Positions 39,900-48,183 of a stretch of DNA of 64,000 nt are shown one piece after another. Origin of the DNA: Marinobacter litoralis (GTDB lineage: Bacteria; Pseudomonadota; Gammaproteobacteria; Pseudomonadales; Oleiphilaceae); the NCBI RefSeq assembly GCF_003336705.1, contig NZ_QMDL01000001.1, positions 992,001 through 1,056,000 of the forward strand, read 5' to 3'. Below the pieces are notes generated by a model. The model saw only the letters and a program-made list of their open reading frames with translations, made no database searches and was not told the DNA's origin. Position numbers and translations under genes: made by a program. Within the stretch, counting starts at the first letter, position 1. Every line of letters starts with the position of its first letter.

Positions 39900-41170
39900 G
39901 TAACGTTAATGGCGCTGTGCTTGTTGGCGGGCTTGGCCATGACTACATGAGCAACACCGATGGCCCGTTCGCTGAAGCCCGCTTCGCAGTAGGCAAAATA
40001 GAACTGCCATAAGCGCTGGAACTGTGTGTCGTAACCTTGCTCCGCCAGTGCCTCCCTTTTAGCCATGAAGCGTTCGCACCAATCGTGCAGTGTCCGGGCG
40101 TAATGGAAACCGAAATCGTCTACTTGCGTCAGTACCAGGTCGGAGCCTCGGCTCATCGAGCCCAAAATGGCGCCAAAAGACGGGATAAAGCTGCCCGGGA
40201 ATATGTAGCGTTGAATAAAGTCGACGTTTTTTAAGGCGCGTTCATAACGCTGTTCCGGCATGTTGATGGCTTGAACCAACGCAAGACCACATGGTTTGAG
40301 CAGGGCGCTGATTTGGCTCAGGTAACTGTCCAGAAACTCGGGGCCAACCGCTTCAATCATTTCGATCGATACCAGTTTGTCGAATTGGCCGCTCAGGTCG
40401 CGATAATCGTCAAATAACAGGGTGATCTTGTCTTCCAGACCTTCGGCTTGGACGCGCTCTTTAGCCAGTTCCAGCTGCTCTTTGGAAATCGTTGTGGTGG
40501 TTACGCGGCAGCCGTAGTGCTTGGCCGCGTGTATGGCGAAGCCTCCCCAGCCGGTGCCGATTTCCATTACGTGATCGTCGGGCTGCAAATCCAGTTTTTG
40601 GCAGATCACATCGAGTTTATGAACAGCAGCTTCGTCGAGCGACGCGTCTTGGCTAGGATAGATTGCCGATGAGTACATCATGGTCGGATCAAGAAACTGA
40701 CTGAATAAATCGTTGCCCAGATCATAGTGGGCACTGATGTTTTTTCGGGAGCCTTCGGGCGTGTTCCTGTTCAACCAATGCAGACCTTTCAGTGCAGGTT
40801 TGCTAATCCAGCTGAATTTGTCCTCGAACGCGTTCATGGTGTCTAGATTGCGAGTGAAAAACCGCAGTAAGGCCACAAGGTCCGGAGAGCTCCAGTCGCC
40901 CGCGACGAATGCCTCTGCCGCTCCCACGCTGCCGCCGGTCACTAAGTCTCGCCAAGTGCTGTGATTGTGAATGATCAGCTCGGCTGAAGGGTAAGCCGTA
41001 TCGTTGTCGCCAAACACCAGATCATCGAAGCCCGCTTCTCGAATTCGGAGAGAACCTTTGCCGAGTTGCCCCAACTGATGACAAACCAGCCGCTTCGCCA
41101 CACGACTGATCAATGGTAGACGCCCGGTCGGCAGGCTTGTTTTGCTGGTGGCGGTGTTCACGTTCTCCAT
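39896..41170 (-). CDS. Cyclopropane-fatty-acid-synthase-like methyltransferase
   Basis: SAM-dependent methyltransferase of the Cfa family acting on unsaturated phospholipid acyl chains. The SAM motif MEIGTGWGGFAIHAAKHYG is at residues 202-220. Start chosen at the ATG at 41170, with AGGAAGGG upstream (424 residues); the open frame to 41329 lies within DUF1365. Compared with E. coli Cfa (from memory), the bicarbonate-site residues differ: Cys139 corresponds to Ser168 and His266 to Gln300, while Glu239 and Tyr317 are kept as Glu273 and Tyr357. It may therefore not make cyclopropanes but another methylated product. It overlaps the DUF1365 gene by 13 bp. Confidence 0.88.
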   Translation of the reverse strand: MENVNTATSKTSLPTGRLPLISRVAKRLVCHQLGQLGKGSLRIREAGFDDLVFGDNDTAYPSAELIIHNHSTWRDLVTGGSVGAAEAFVAGDWSSPDLVALLRFFTRNLDTMNAFEDKFSWISKPALKGLHWLNRNTPEGSRKNISAHYDLGNDLFSQFLDPTMMYSSAIYPSQDASLDEAAVHKLDVICQKLDLQPDDHVMEIGTGWGGFAIHAAKHYGCRVTTTTISKEQLELAKERVQAEGLEDKITLLFDDYRDLSGQFDKLVSIEMIEAVGPEFLDSYLSQISALLKPCGLALVQAINMPEQRYERALKNVDFIQRYIFPGSFIPSFGAILGSMSRGSDLVLTQVDDFGFHYARTLHDWCERFMAKREALAEQGYDTQFQRLWQFYFAYCEAGFSERAIGVAHVVMAKPANKHSAINVT

Positions 41171-42042
41171 GAGGTTACCCTTCCTGTTAAAGTTGTTTCG
41201 GAATGCGACTCGGTGATGTCTCTGCCCAGATCTTCTGTTCCCCTGCGAAAATCTGACGCTTGAGCGTCTAGCTTGTCCGGGTGGGTATAGAAGGGGGTGC
41301 CTTTCAGTTTTAGTTTCAAGGCATTCCAATAAATACCGGCTACCCCTTTAAGGGTTTCCAGCGGAAACCTGCGAAGGCTCTTATGAAGGGTTATACGGTT
41401 CAAGGCGGTACGTTGGACTACCAACGTGGCATCAAAATGTTTTTGCTGTTCCTGCTCCACGTTCATGTGGATGCGCAGTTCGGGACCCCGAAAGCTGAAC
41501 AGCCACTGATAATGCTGGTCCATACCGTTGAAGGGTGAGACATGGAAGCGCTTGCTGAACGCGAAACGCTCGGTTTGCCATTGCCCGGAATGGGGGCCGG
41601 GCTGTTGGCATTCCAGACAGTACACGTGCCGCTCTTTCCACGGAGTATTGGTGATCTGGGCGAGGATGACTTTAGGCACATCGCCGCGGCTCGGGTTTTG
41701 GTCATGTTCGTAGCACAGATAAAAACTGACCGGGTTAAAGATGTGGCCGAAATACCTTGGGTGGGTAATGAGTTGAATGGGACCATCCGGTCGCCAGCCG
41801 GTAGCCGCTAGAACCCGTTGATTGACCGCTTCGCGTAAATTCGGCTCGTCGGGATCCAGGTAATCCTTACGACGTAGCCCCATCCAGTTAAACCGTTCCA
41901 GCGAGAATAGCGGGCTGGTATCAGTGACTGTGTTCCAGTCATCGACATCCAGTGCCAGCATGCCAATGTTGTAGCTAAACTGGTGTTGTGTCGGTAACTT
42001 ACGCCTGTGTCTTATAGTGCCCTCTAGCCATTCGGTGGCCAT
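41158..42042 (-). CDS. DUF1365 family protein
   Basis: A 294-residue conserved protein of unknown biochemical role that nearly always accompanies a Cfa-like methyltransferase and an FAD-dependent amine-oxidase-like protein. Family features: TIRHRRKLPTQHQFSYNIGML near the N-terminus, ITHPRYFGHIFNPVSFYLCY (near residue 90), and FHVSPFNGMDQHYQW. It starts 2 bp after the FAD protein stop and overlaps the Cfa-like gene, consistent with acting together on a lipid. Confidence 0.9.
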   Translation of the reverse strand: MATEWLEGTIRHRRKLPTQHQFSYNIGMLALDVDDWNTVTDTSPLFSLERFNWMGLRRKDYLDPDEPNLREAVNQRVLAATGWRPDGPIQLITHPRYFGHIFNPVSFYLCYEHDQNPSRGDVPKVILAQITNTPWKERHVYCLECQQPGPHSGQWQTERFAFSKRFHVSPFNGMDQHYQWLFSFRGPELRIHMNVEQEQQKHFDATLVVQRTALNRITLHKSLRRFPLETLKGVAGIYWNALKLKLKGTPFYTHPDKLDAQASDFRRGTEDLGRDITESHSETTLTGRVTSWRT

Positions 42043-42044
42043 GC

Positions 42045-43310
42045 TCAGAGCTCCACACCAAAGGCTTTCGCCACCCGTAGCGCGCTACGAACACCGTCCT
42101 CATGGAAACCGTTGAACCAGTAGGCACCGCAAAAATGGGTGCGGTTATGGTCACCAATTTCGTGGTAACGGTCTTGAGCGTTTACCGCATCCATCGTAAA
42201 CACCGGGTGGTCGTATTCGAAGCGTTTGATGATTTTCTCAGGATCGATATCCCGGTTACGGTTCAGGGTGACACAAAAGGTTTCCGGCGCGTCTTCAAAG
42301 TTCTGAAGGATATTCATGTTGTAGGTGACCGATACCGGTTGAGTACTGTGTTCCGGCAACCTGTAATTCCATGCGGCCCACGCCAGCGAATTTGAGGGCA
42401 ATACACTGGCATCGGTGTGGAGTACCACATCATTTTTCTGGTAGCCGATTGCGCCGAGAATGGCTTGCTCTTTTTCGGTCGGGTTGCTCAGCATTGCCAA
42501 GGCTTGATCGCTGTGACAAGCAAGAATGACCTGATCGAATCGATGGCTTTGGCCATTCGAAACGATGCTGACGCCGTCTTCGTCACGCTGGATTTCCGAT
42601 ACTGGGCTGTTGAGATGTGTTTTGTCCCCGAGTCGTTCCATCATCCGTGTTACGTAGGTGGCCGAGCCCCCGGAAATGACCCGCCAGGTTGGCCGGTCAT
42701 CCACAGACAACATGCCGTGGTTATTAAAAAACTGCAGGAAAAAACGAATCGGGAATTGTTCGAGAACAAGCTCCGGGGCAGACCAGATTGCCGCGCCCAT
42801 GGGCACGATGTAGTGCTTTCGGAAGTAAAGGCTGTAGCGATTTCGGTTTAAATATTCGCCCAAGGTTTCACCTTCGGGGATTTGACCATCCGCCAGATCG
42901 GCCCGGGATTCCTTATTGAATCGGAGAATCTCTCTGACCATTTTCAGGAACTTGAGGTTAAACAGATTTCTGCGCTGCGCAAAAAGCGTGTTCAGGCTGG
43001 TGCCGTTGTACTGCAATCCGGTGACTTGGGAATCCACGCTAAAACTCATGGTGCTAACTTCGGAGGCGACTCCCAGCCGATCCATTAACTTAATGAAATT
43101 AGGGTAGGTCCAGTCGTTGAACACAATAAAACCGGTATTCACCGGCCAGGTTTTTCCACCCAATGGGACCTGTTCGGTATTGGTATGCCCCCCTGCGTAA
43201 TCGGCGGCCTCGAAGAGTTCAATATCGTGATGTTCGCTGAGCATCCACGCTGCGGTTAAGCCTGACACTCCGGCCCCGATTACTGCAATCCGTTGGCGTT
43301 CCTGATTCAT
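42045..43310 (-). CDS. FAD-dependent amine-oxidase-like oxidoreductase
   Basis: A flavoprotein of the NAD(P)-binding Rossmann/amine oxidase type (421 residues from the ATG at 43310, AGGA upstream). FAD motif: IAVIGAGVSGLTAAWMLSEH near the N-terminus. The DUF1365-linked subgroup markers follow (YAGGHTNTE, VNTGFIVFNDWTYPNFI). The C-terminus has FCGAYWFNGFHEDGVRSA, which closes the FAD site. In Rhodobacter sphaeroides a related oxidase (UfaO) helps turn methylated fatty acids into furan fatty acids, a possible analogy. The frame is open to a TTG at 43340 overlapping the SDR gene. Confidence 0.87.
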   Translation of the reverse strand: MNQERQRIAVIGAGVSGLTAAWMLSEHHDIELFEAADYAGGHTNTEQVPLGGKTWPVNTGFIVFNDWTYPNFIKLMDRLGVASEVSTMSFSVDSQVTGLQYNGTSLNTLFAQRRNLFNLKFLKMVREILRFNKESRADLADGQIPEGETLGEYLNRNRYSLYFRKHYIVPMGAAIWSAPELVLEQFPIRFFLQFFNNHGMLSVDDRPTWRVISGGSATYVTRMMERLGDKTHLNSPVSEIQRDEDGVSIVSNGQSHRFDQVILACHSDQALAMLSNPTEKEQAILGAIGYQKNDVVLHTDASVLPSNSLAWAAWNYRLPEHSTQPVSVTYNMNILQNFEDAPETFCVTLNRNRDIDPEKIIKRFEYDHPVFTMDAVNAQDRYHEIGDHNRTHFCGAYWFNGFHEDGVRSALRVAKAFGVEL

Positions 43311-43336
43311 CAATGCATTTCCTGTAGCAGATCTGT

Positions 43337-44125
43337 TCAAACGTGGTTTTCTGATCTTCGAGCCATAGAGGCCGCTATACGGTCAATCACCCTCTGTGGT
43401 AAACAGCCAAGTGCTTTCAGAGTCCATGCGAAGCGTCGGGGAAAGGCAATTTCCCGTTTGCCTTTGGCGAGGCCTTGGTGAATGCGGCGTGCGGCTTCGT
43501 CGGCACTGACCATAAAGGGCATGGGGAAATCGTTTCGGTCGGTTAAAGGGGTTTTTACAAAACCGGGGGAAACCACGACAACCTCAATTCCTTCTGCTGC
43601 CAAATCCGCTCGCAGGGATTGGGCGAAATAGGTAAGGGCAGCCTTGGAAGCGCCATAGCCCTCGGCCCGACTGAAGGGAAACCACCAGGCGGAGGAGCTG
43701 ACAATCACGACACTGGCCGGATTACCCTTGGCCCGAGTGGCCCGCAGTGCCGGTAGGGCAATATCCAGACAACGGGCGGTGCCCAGCACATTAGTGGTGA
43801 GGTTGGCCTCGATCACTGAGCTGTCGTACTCCGCTACTTCCAGGTATTCGCACGTGCCTGCGTTCAAAATGACCATGTCCAAATCGCCAAAATGAGTCAA
43901 TGAACCGGCGAGCGACGAAAGTTCTTCCCGATTGGTTGTATCGGCCACTGCGGTATGGATCTGTTCAGGCCATTCCTCGGCCAGGGCATCTAGAGGTTGC
44001 TGGCGCCGACCACTAATCACCAGTTTGTGCCCATATTTGGCCAGCTCGCGCACCAGCGCCTCACCTATGCCAGACGACGCACCCGTCAGCCAGATGTTGG
44101 AATCAGACAACACGCGCTTGTTCAT
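43337..44125 (-). CDS. Short-chain dehydrogenase/reductase
   Basis: NAD(P)-dependent oxidoreductase, 262 residues. Cofactor motif TGASSGIGEAL (15-25), NNAG-equivalent LNAGTCEY, catalytic Ser in VIVSSSAWWF, and YxxxK as YGASK. The C-terminal region (RRFAWTLKALGCLPQRVIDR) resembles SDRs that act on lipids. Its ATG overlaps the NTF2-like gene stop (ATGA). The substrate is probably an acyl chain or lipid carbonyl, by context only. Confidence 0.88.
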   Translation of the reverse strand: MNKRVLSDSNIWLTGASSGIGEALVRELAKYGHKLVISGRRQQPLDALAEEWPEQIHTAVADTTNREELSSLAGSLTHFGDLDMVILNAGTCEYLEVAEYDSSVIEANLTTNVLGTARCLDIALPALRATRAKGNPASVVIVSSSAWWFPFSRAEGYGASKAALTYFAQSLRADLAAEGIEVVVVSPGFVKTPLTDRNDFPMPFMVSADEAARRIHQGLAKGKREIAFPRRFAWTLKALGCLPQRVIDRIAASMARRSENHV

Positions 44126-44592
44126 CCCGCGTGCCTCTTGACCCAGCGTATCGCGCCTCCCACTACCGGTAGGTGCTCGTAAAGGAGTTCACCCGCATCG
44201 AAGTAATCCCGATGAGAATGTACCTTTCCATTGCGAATGACCAAGTGGCTCATGCCTTCGACGTAAACAGGCTTGCCGCGTTGAATACGCTTGTGGCTTA
44301 GCTCCATTACCCAAGGGATACAGCACCGAGGGTGCTGCAAGATAGGGTCCCCGAAACGGAACTGGCATCGAATAACGTTTTGGTAGGCGCTTGCCAGGTA
44401 TTCGGTGAGGGCATCAAGCCCTGTCACCTGCCCGAACGGGTCTTGAAACTCGATGTCTTCAGCGTACACCGCAGCCAGTTCATGCAGGTGGCCTTTATCC
44501 AATTTGTTGTAAAGGCCGCAAAAGGCGCTCAGCGTTATTTGCATGGTCCTGTCTTTGGAGCCAACTTCCACAACGTTATCTGGAGGAGTCAT
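44122..44592 (-). CDS. NTF2-like (SnoaL-type) protein
   Basis: A 156-residue protein with the cone-shaped NTF2 fold expected from the pattern LSAFCGLYNKLDKGHLHELA, VYAEDIEFQDPFGQVTGLDAL, and the C-terminal VHSHRDYFDAGELLYEHLP. Such proteins are isomerases, hydratases or ligand binders. This subgroup is regularly found in operons with SDR, FAD oxidase, DUF1365 and Cfa genes. It is coupled to its neighbours by ATGA overlaps on both sides. No catalytic function can be assigned. Confidence 0.85.
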   Translation of the reverse strand: MTPPDNVVEVGSKDRTMQITLSAFCGLYNKLDKGHLHELAAVYAEDIEFQDPFGQVTGLDALTEYLASAYQNVIRCQFRFGDPILQHPRCCIPWVMELSHKRIQRGKPVYVEGMSHLVIRNGKVHSHRDYFDAGELLYEHLPVVGGAIRWVKRHAG

Positions 44593-45551
44593 TGTTTTGG
44601 CTTCCTTGATCGGTTTTGGTCAGTGGCCAGCGTTTCTCTAACGATGTGCGGCGGAATGGGTGCCAAGTCCCAAATAATACCGAGCTTGGAAAGCAACCAA
44701 AGGCCGTACCAAGTGATATCGATCTCATACCAACGAAACCCCTGACGGGCAGACTGTGGCCAGCGGTGATGATTGTTGTGCCAGCCTTCGCCCAGCGTGA
44801 GCAACGCTAGCCAGAAGTTGTTACGGCTGTCGTCATTCGTGTCGAAGCGGCGTTTGCCCCAAACATGGGACAATGAGTTAATGGACACGGTGGCGTGGAA
44901 CAGTGCGACGGTTGAAATAAAGAAGCCCCAAACGAGCAACTGCAAACCGTTAGTCTCGAGGCCCGGTGCCCATTTGGCCAACGCCTCTCCGAAAAGATAG
45001 ATCAATACGGCGAAGACCGCGGGAACCAGCGAATCAAAGCGGTTGATGAACCGAAGTTCCGGAAATTTGAGCCAATCCCGAACTCGACGTTCATCCATAA
45101 CAAAACCGGCGTCGCAGGTGAACCAGCCCATATGCGACCACCAAAAACCGCCATGGTGCGGAGAGTGCAGATCTTCGGGGTGGTCAGAATGCTGGTGATG
45201 GTGGCGGTGGTGCGCCGCCCACCAAAGGGGGCCTCGCTGGGCGGAACTGGCTCCGAGAATGCCAAAAATGAACTGCGCTGTGCGGCTGGTTTTGAAAGAT
45301 TTATGAGCAAAATACCGGTGGTAGAAGGCTGTGATCGAAAACATTCGCACCACGAAAAACGCGGCAGCGAAGCCGAGAGCAAAGGCACTGGTTCCGGTAT
45401 ACAGTGCAAGAAGACAGGCAACGTGCAAGGCTAAAAACGGAAGGATCCTGACGATGTTGAGCTTTCGGCATTGGGTGTCGAGGTGATCCAAACCCGCTTC
45501 AGAGTCGAACCATCTTAGAATGTTTGTAAACAAATCATTAACTCGGGTCAT
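44589..45551 (-). CDS. Membrane fatty-acid (acyl-CoA delta-9 type) desaturase
   Basis: Di-iron membrane desaturase introducing a double bond into acyl chains. The three histidine boxes are present: HRYFAH (HX4H), HHRHHHQHSDHPEDLHSPHH (includes HXXHH) and HNNHH near the C-terminus. About four membrane segments flank them. At 320 residues it is of usual size. It is the first gene of the eight-gene operon, so the pathway may begin with desaturation before methylation. The start at 45551 has no ribosome site and lies 8 bp from the divergent gene, so the start is uncertain. Confidence 0.9.
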   Translation of the reverse strand: MTRVNDLFTNILRWFDSEAGLDHLDTQCRKLNIVRILPFLALHVACLLALYTGTSAFALGFAAAFFVVRMFSITAFYHRYFAHKSFKTSRTAQFIFGILGASSAQRGPLWWAAHHRHHHQHSDHPEDLHSPHHGGFWWSHMGWFTCDAGFVMDERRVRDWLKFPELRFINRFDSLVPAVFAVLIYLFGEALAKWAPGLETNGLQLLVWGFFISTVALFHATVSINSLSHVWGKRRFDTNDDSRNNFWLALLTLGEGWHNNHHRWPQSARQGFRWYEIDITWYGLWLLSKLGIIWDLAPIPPHIVRETLATDQNRSRKPKQ

Positions 45552-45553
45552 AT
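45524..45553 (+). promoter_or_regulatory. Possible leaderless promoter for the renalase-like gene
   Basis: TTGTAA (45524-45529), 18 nt, TCATAT (45548-45553). The predicted start is about 7 nt further, at the A of the ATG at 45560. The gene has no Shine-Dalgarno sequence, consistent with a leaderless mRNA. Confidence 0.4.
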
Positions 45554-45559
45554 TGAACC

Positions 45560-46576
45560 ATGGACAGTGAAACCTTAGATACTTCTAGCATACGCAACGT
45601 TGCCGTCATCGGATCAGGAATGGCGGGATTAACCGCAGCTATTATGCTTGGCAAATCAGGCCAACAGGTGAAGGTGTTTGAAAAAAGCCGGGGGCCGGGT
45701 GGTCGGATGTCATCGAAAAGGGTGCCAGGCGGGGCTGTAGATGTGGGTGCGCAGTACTTTACGGGCCGGAATCCGGCGTTTCTCGATTTTTTGGAAAACT
45801 ATGCCGGAGCGGATCGTTTCGGGCCGTGGCACGGGACATTTGGCTTTCAGAGTGCGCAAGAAGGCTGGCAGCCGTTTCCTGACGAAACCCGTTACGTGGG
45901 TATTCCGAGGATGACCGCGATAACCCGTGGGCTTTCCGACCATGTGGAATTGACGCCTCAGGTTCGCATCGCCCGCCTGAATCGAATGGGTACGCGCTGG
46001 CAACTCATCTGCACAGAGGGCAAGGATCACGGAGAGTTTGATCAAGTGGTGATAACTGCGCCTCCTGCTCAGACTCAAGAACTACTGGCGGCGAGCGGGC
46101 TGACGCAATTGCTGAGTGAATCCCAAGCTCCGGGCGGCGACATACTGCCTTGTTGGGCGGTTGCGGTGCATTTTTCGGAGGCACCTGCGGCCAGATTCGA
46201 CGCAATGCGGCCTGATTCTGACGTGCTGTATTGGGTCGCAAACAATTCCTCAAAGCCGGGCCGGAGCGATGCGAGTCCGTGGTGGGTGCTTCATGCGACC
46301 CCTGAGTGGACCGAAGCCAATGTGGATGCGACACCCGAAGCGGTCAGTAACGAGTTGCTGGCGGCGTTCAGGCAGTTAACCGGCTTTGACGGAACCCCGG
46401 TTGAGTTGGTTACGCATCGTTGGCTGTATGCGCGTTCAGCATCTTCCGAACAGCCAGGCTTTGTATGGGACAAAGGGCAGGGCGTGGGTATCGCCGGTGA
46501 TTGGCTTGAAGGTGGGCGCGTTGAAGGTGCGTGGGAAAGTGCCAGCCAGCTAGCAGAGGCTATGCAGGCTGGCTGA
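45560..46576 (+). CDS. Renalase-like NAD(P)/FAD-dependent oxidoreductase
   Basis: A flavoprotein of 338 residues. FAD-binding motif VAVIGSGMAGLTAAIMLGKSG at about 15-35, then the marker FEKSRGPGGRMSSKR, and VDVGAQYFTGRNPAF typical of renalase-type bacterial proteins. The C-terminal WDKGQGVGIAGDWLEGGRVE closes the FAD site. Family members oxidise isomeric dihydronicotinamides or act on unknown substrates. It is divergent from the desaturase operon with only 8 bp between starts, so the two may be co-regulated. Confidence 0.88.
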   Translation: MDSETLDTSSIRNVAVIGSGMAGLTAAIMLGKSGQQVKVFEKSRGPGGRMSSKRVPGGAVDVGAQYFTGRNPAFLDFLENYAGADRFGPWHGTFGFQSAQEGWQPFPDETRYVGIPRMTAITRGLSDHVELTPQVRIARLNRMGTRWQLICTEGKDHGEFDQVVITAPPAQTQELLAASGLTQLLSESQAPGGDILPCWAVAVHFSEAPAARFDAMRPDSDVLYWVANNSSKPGRSDASPWWVLHATPEWTEANVDATPEAVSNELLAAFRQLTGFDGTPVELVTHRWLYARSASSEQPGFVWDKGQGVGIAGDWLEGGRVEGAWESASQLAEAMQAG

Positions 46577-46590
46577 TGTGGCCATCGGCG

Positions 46591-48069
46591 TTATCGGGTG
46601 AGGTCCGGTGCTGCTGCGACATCGGGCTGCCTATAAAAGTGGATGATGGTGCCGTCCTCGAATTTTGAAAAGAACGCGCTCACGTCGGTAATCTTTTTAA
46701 GTGAGCGTTTTCGGGTAATCGGGTCTTTTTTGAGCACTTTGATCCCGTTGAAGTTGTCCTGAATGTTGGAGAACCGGGCTTTCATGGTGCAGGTGACCAC
46801 GTCGTCTGCCGATAACCCCAGCTCGCCCGCCAGCCAGTTACTATGATTCTGGATCTCTGCTTTGCTTAAATTCTCACGCGTATCCAAATGCTTGAGCTTG
46901 ACCCGGTTAACGATCAGGAACGAGTAACTCTTGGGTTGCTTGCGGGCAACTTTACGGAACGCTTCCCAGAAGAAGCTGTCTGTCAGTTCGGCAAAAAAGC
47001 TCATATCGCTGAGGCAGGTGTCAATCCACTCAAAGCTTTCAGGGTCTTCCAACACTTCGTTAATGGCTTCCCGAAGGAGCCAGTCAAAGCCAAGGGCAGT
47101 TTTGTGGCCGTATACTTTGCGATACATCTGGTAGCGGCTGTAAACGAAATCCTCCAGAGCGCCCAACCCTTTCTGGGTGATGGCAAGCCCCATCCAGGGT
47201 TCCGAAACATCCCAGCCAAAGCGCAAGTTGCTCAGCAAGTGGTCCAGATTAAACCCACCGATGGTTACGGAACTGTGGAAGCCATCCCGGAGCATGTAAT
47301 CGGCTCGGTCTGCATCAATTTCACCAGACACGATAGACGACAACAAACCCATCACCATCTCCGGCACTTCTTGGTCGCCCTTGGATTCTGCGAGTGTCTG
47401 ATCGCCCGCAATGAAAGCAAGGAAGGTATGGGCGTGGCGGCAGAAGGTATCACTCGGCGTTACCTGGGTGGTTTCCATAATGCCAATGATGTCTTCGACA
47501 TACAGGCCAGCCGCCTCCAGATCGACTGACGAAAGCACCTCATGGGCCACCCGCACTGAGTAGTGTTCGTGCTCCAGCTCTTCCGGCTCCTCGGCGTGAT
47601 AACGGCTGAAATCTTCGCCCCGCCAAAGCTCACGAAAGCGCTCCGGGCGGGACATAAGTTCCCGAATTCGCCGGGCCTGAGTGAACTGATGAGAAAAACT
47701 GGAATGCCCGCTGTCGTGCAACAGGCAGCCTAAACGAATGATTTTGGCGAGGTAATCAATGGCATCGAGTTGATTGAGGCTCAGCTCCGTTTGCTCGCTT
47801 AGCTGCCGTTCCCGTAGGTAGGCGTCAATCATGGCGCGGAACATGCGAGTACCCACGTGCATCACACCTATGCTGTGCAGGAAACGGGAGTGGGTCGCCC
47901 CCGGAAACACCAAACTGAGGATGTCGTTCTGGCAGATATTACGTAAACGCTGGAACAGAGGGTGGTCAATAACCTGAATTTCGTGCCGGTAAAGCGGGAT
48001 TCCGCCGTGGACAGGGTCCATGATCAGTTTGTCGTAGGCACCCAAAAGGTCGTTGACGGCACGTCGCAT
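46591..48069 (-). CDS. HD-domain phosphohydrolase (dGTPase-like)
   Basis: A 492-residue cytosolic hydrolase of the HD superfamily, related to YwfO/SAMHD1-like dNTP triphosphohydrolases. Metal-binding residues: His in TRSRFLHSIGVMHV-type segment (HSRFLHSIGVMH), the HD pair in LGCLLHDSGHSSFSHQF (near residue 116), and the later Asp in GEIDADRADYMLRD. The N-terminal DPVHGGIPLYRHEIQVIDHP is typical of that group. The substrate may be a nucleotide but is not determined. It diverges from the HsbR-like gene across 114 bp. Confidence 0.87.
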   Translation of the reverse strand: MRRAVNDLLGAYDKLIMDPVHGGIPLYRHEIQVIDHPLFQRLRNICQNDILSLVFPGATHSRFLHSIGVMHVGTRMFRAMIDAYLRERQLSEQTELSLNQLDAIDYLAKIIRLGCLLHDSGHSSFSHQFTQARRIRELMSRPERFRELWRGEDFSRYHAEEPEELEHEHYSVRVAHEVLSSVDLEAAGLYVEDIIGIMETTQVTPSDTFCRHAHTFLAFIAGDQTLAESKGDQEVPEMVMGLLSSIVSGEIDADRADYMLRDGFHSSVTIGGFNLDHLLSNLRFGWDVSEPWMGLAITQKGLGALEDFVYSRYQMYRKVYGHKTALGFDWLLREAINEVLEDPESFEWIDTCLSDMSFFAELTDSFFWEAFRKVARKQPKSYSFLIVNRVKLKHLDTRENLSKAEIQNHSNWLAGELGLSADDVVTCTMKARFSNIQDNFNGIKVLKKDPITRKRSLKKITDVSAFFSKFEDGTIIHFYRQPDVAAAPDLTR

Positions 48070-48183
48070 AGTTACAAATCCCCCAAAAAGATCAGTATGG
48101 CCTTGTTATATCACAAGGTCATGCCAGAATAGACGTTATAACGCCTGTTTTTCTTTTACCGCTGGTAGTTTAGGGCAACTAAC

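Noticed and set aside
41171..41329. 53-codon N-terminal extension of the Cfa-like protein
   Set aside because: It lies inside DUF1365 in another frame, is unlike the Cfa family, and the ATG at 41170 has a good ribosome site.
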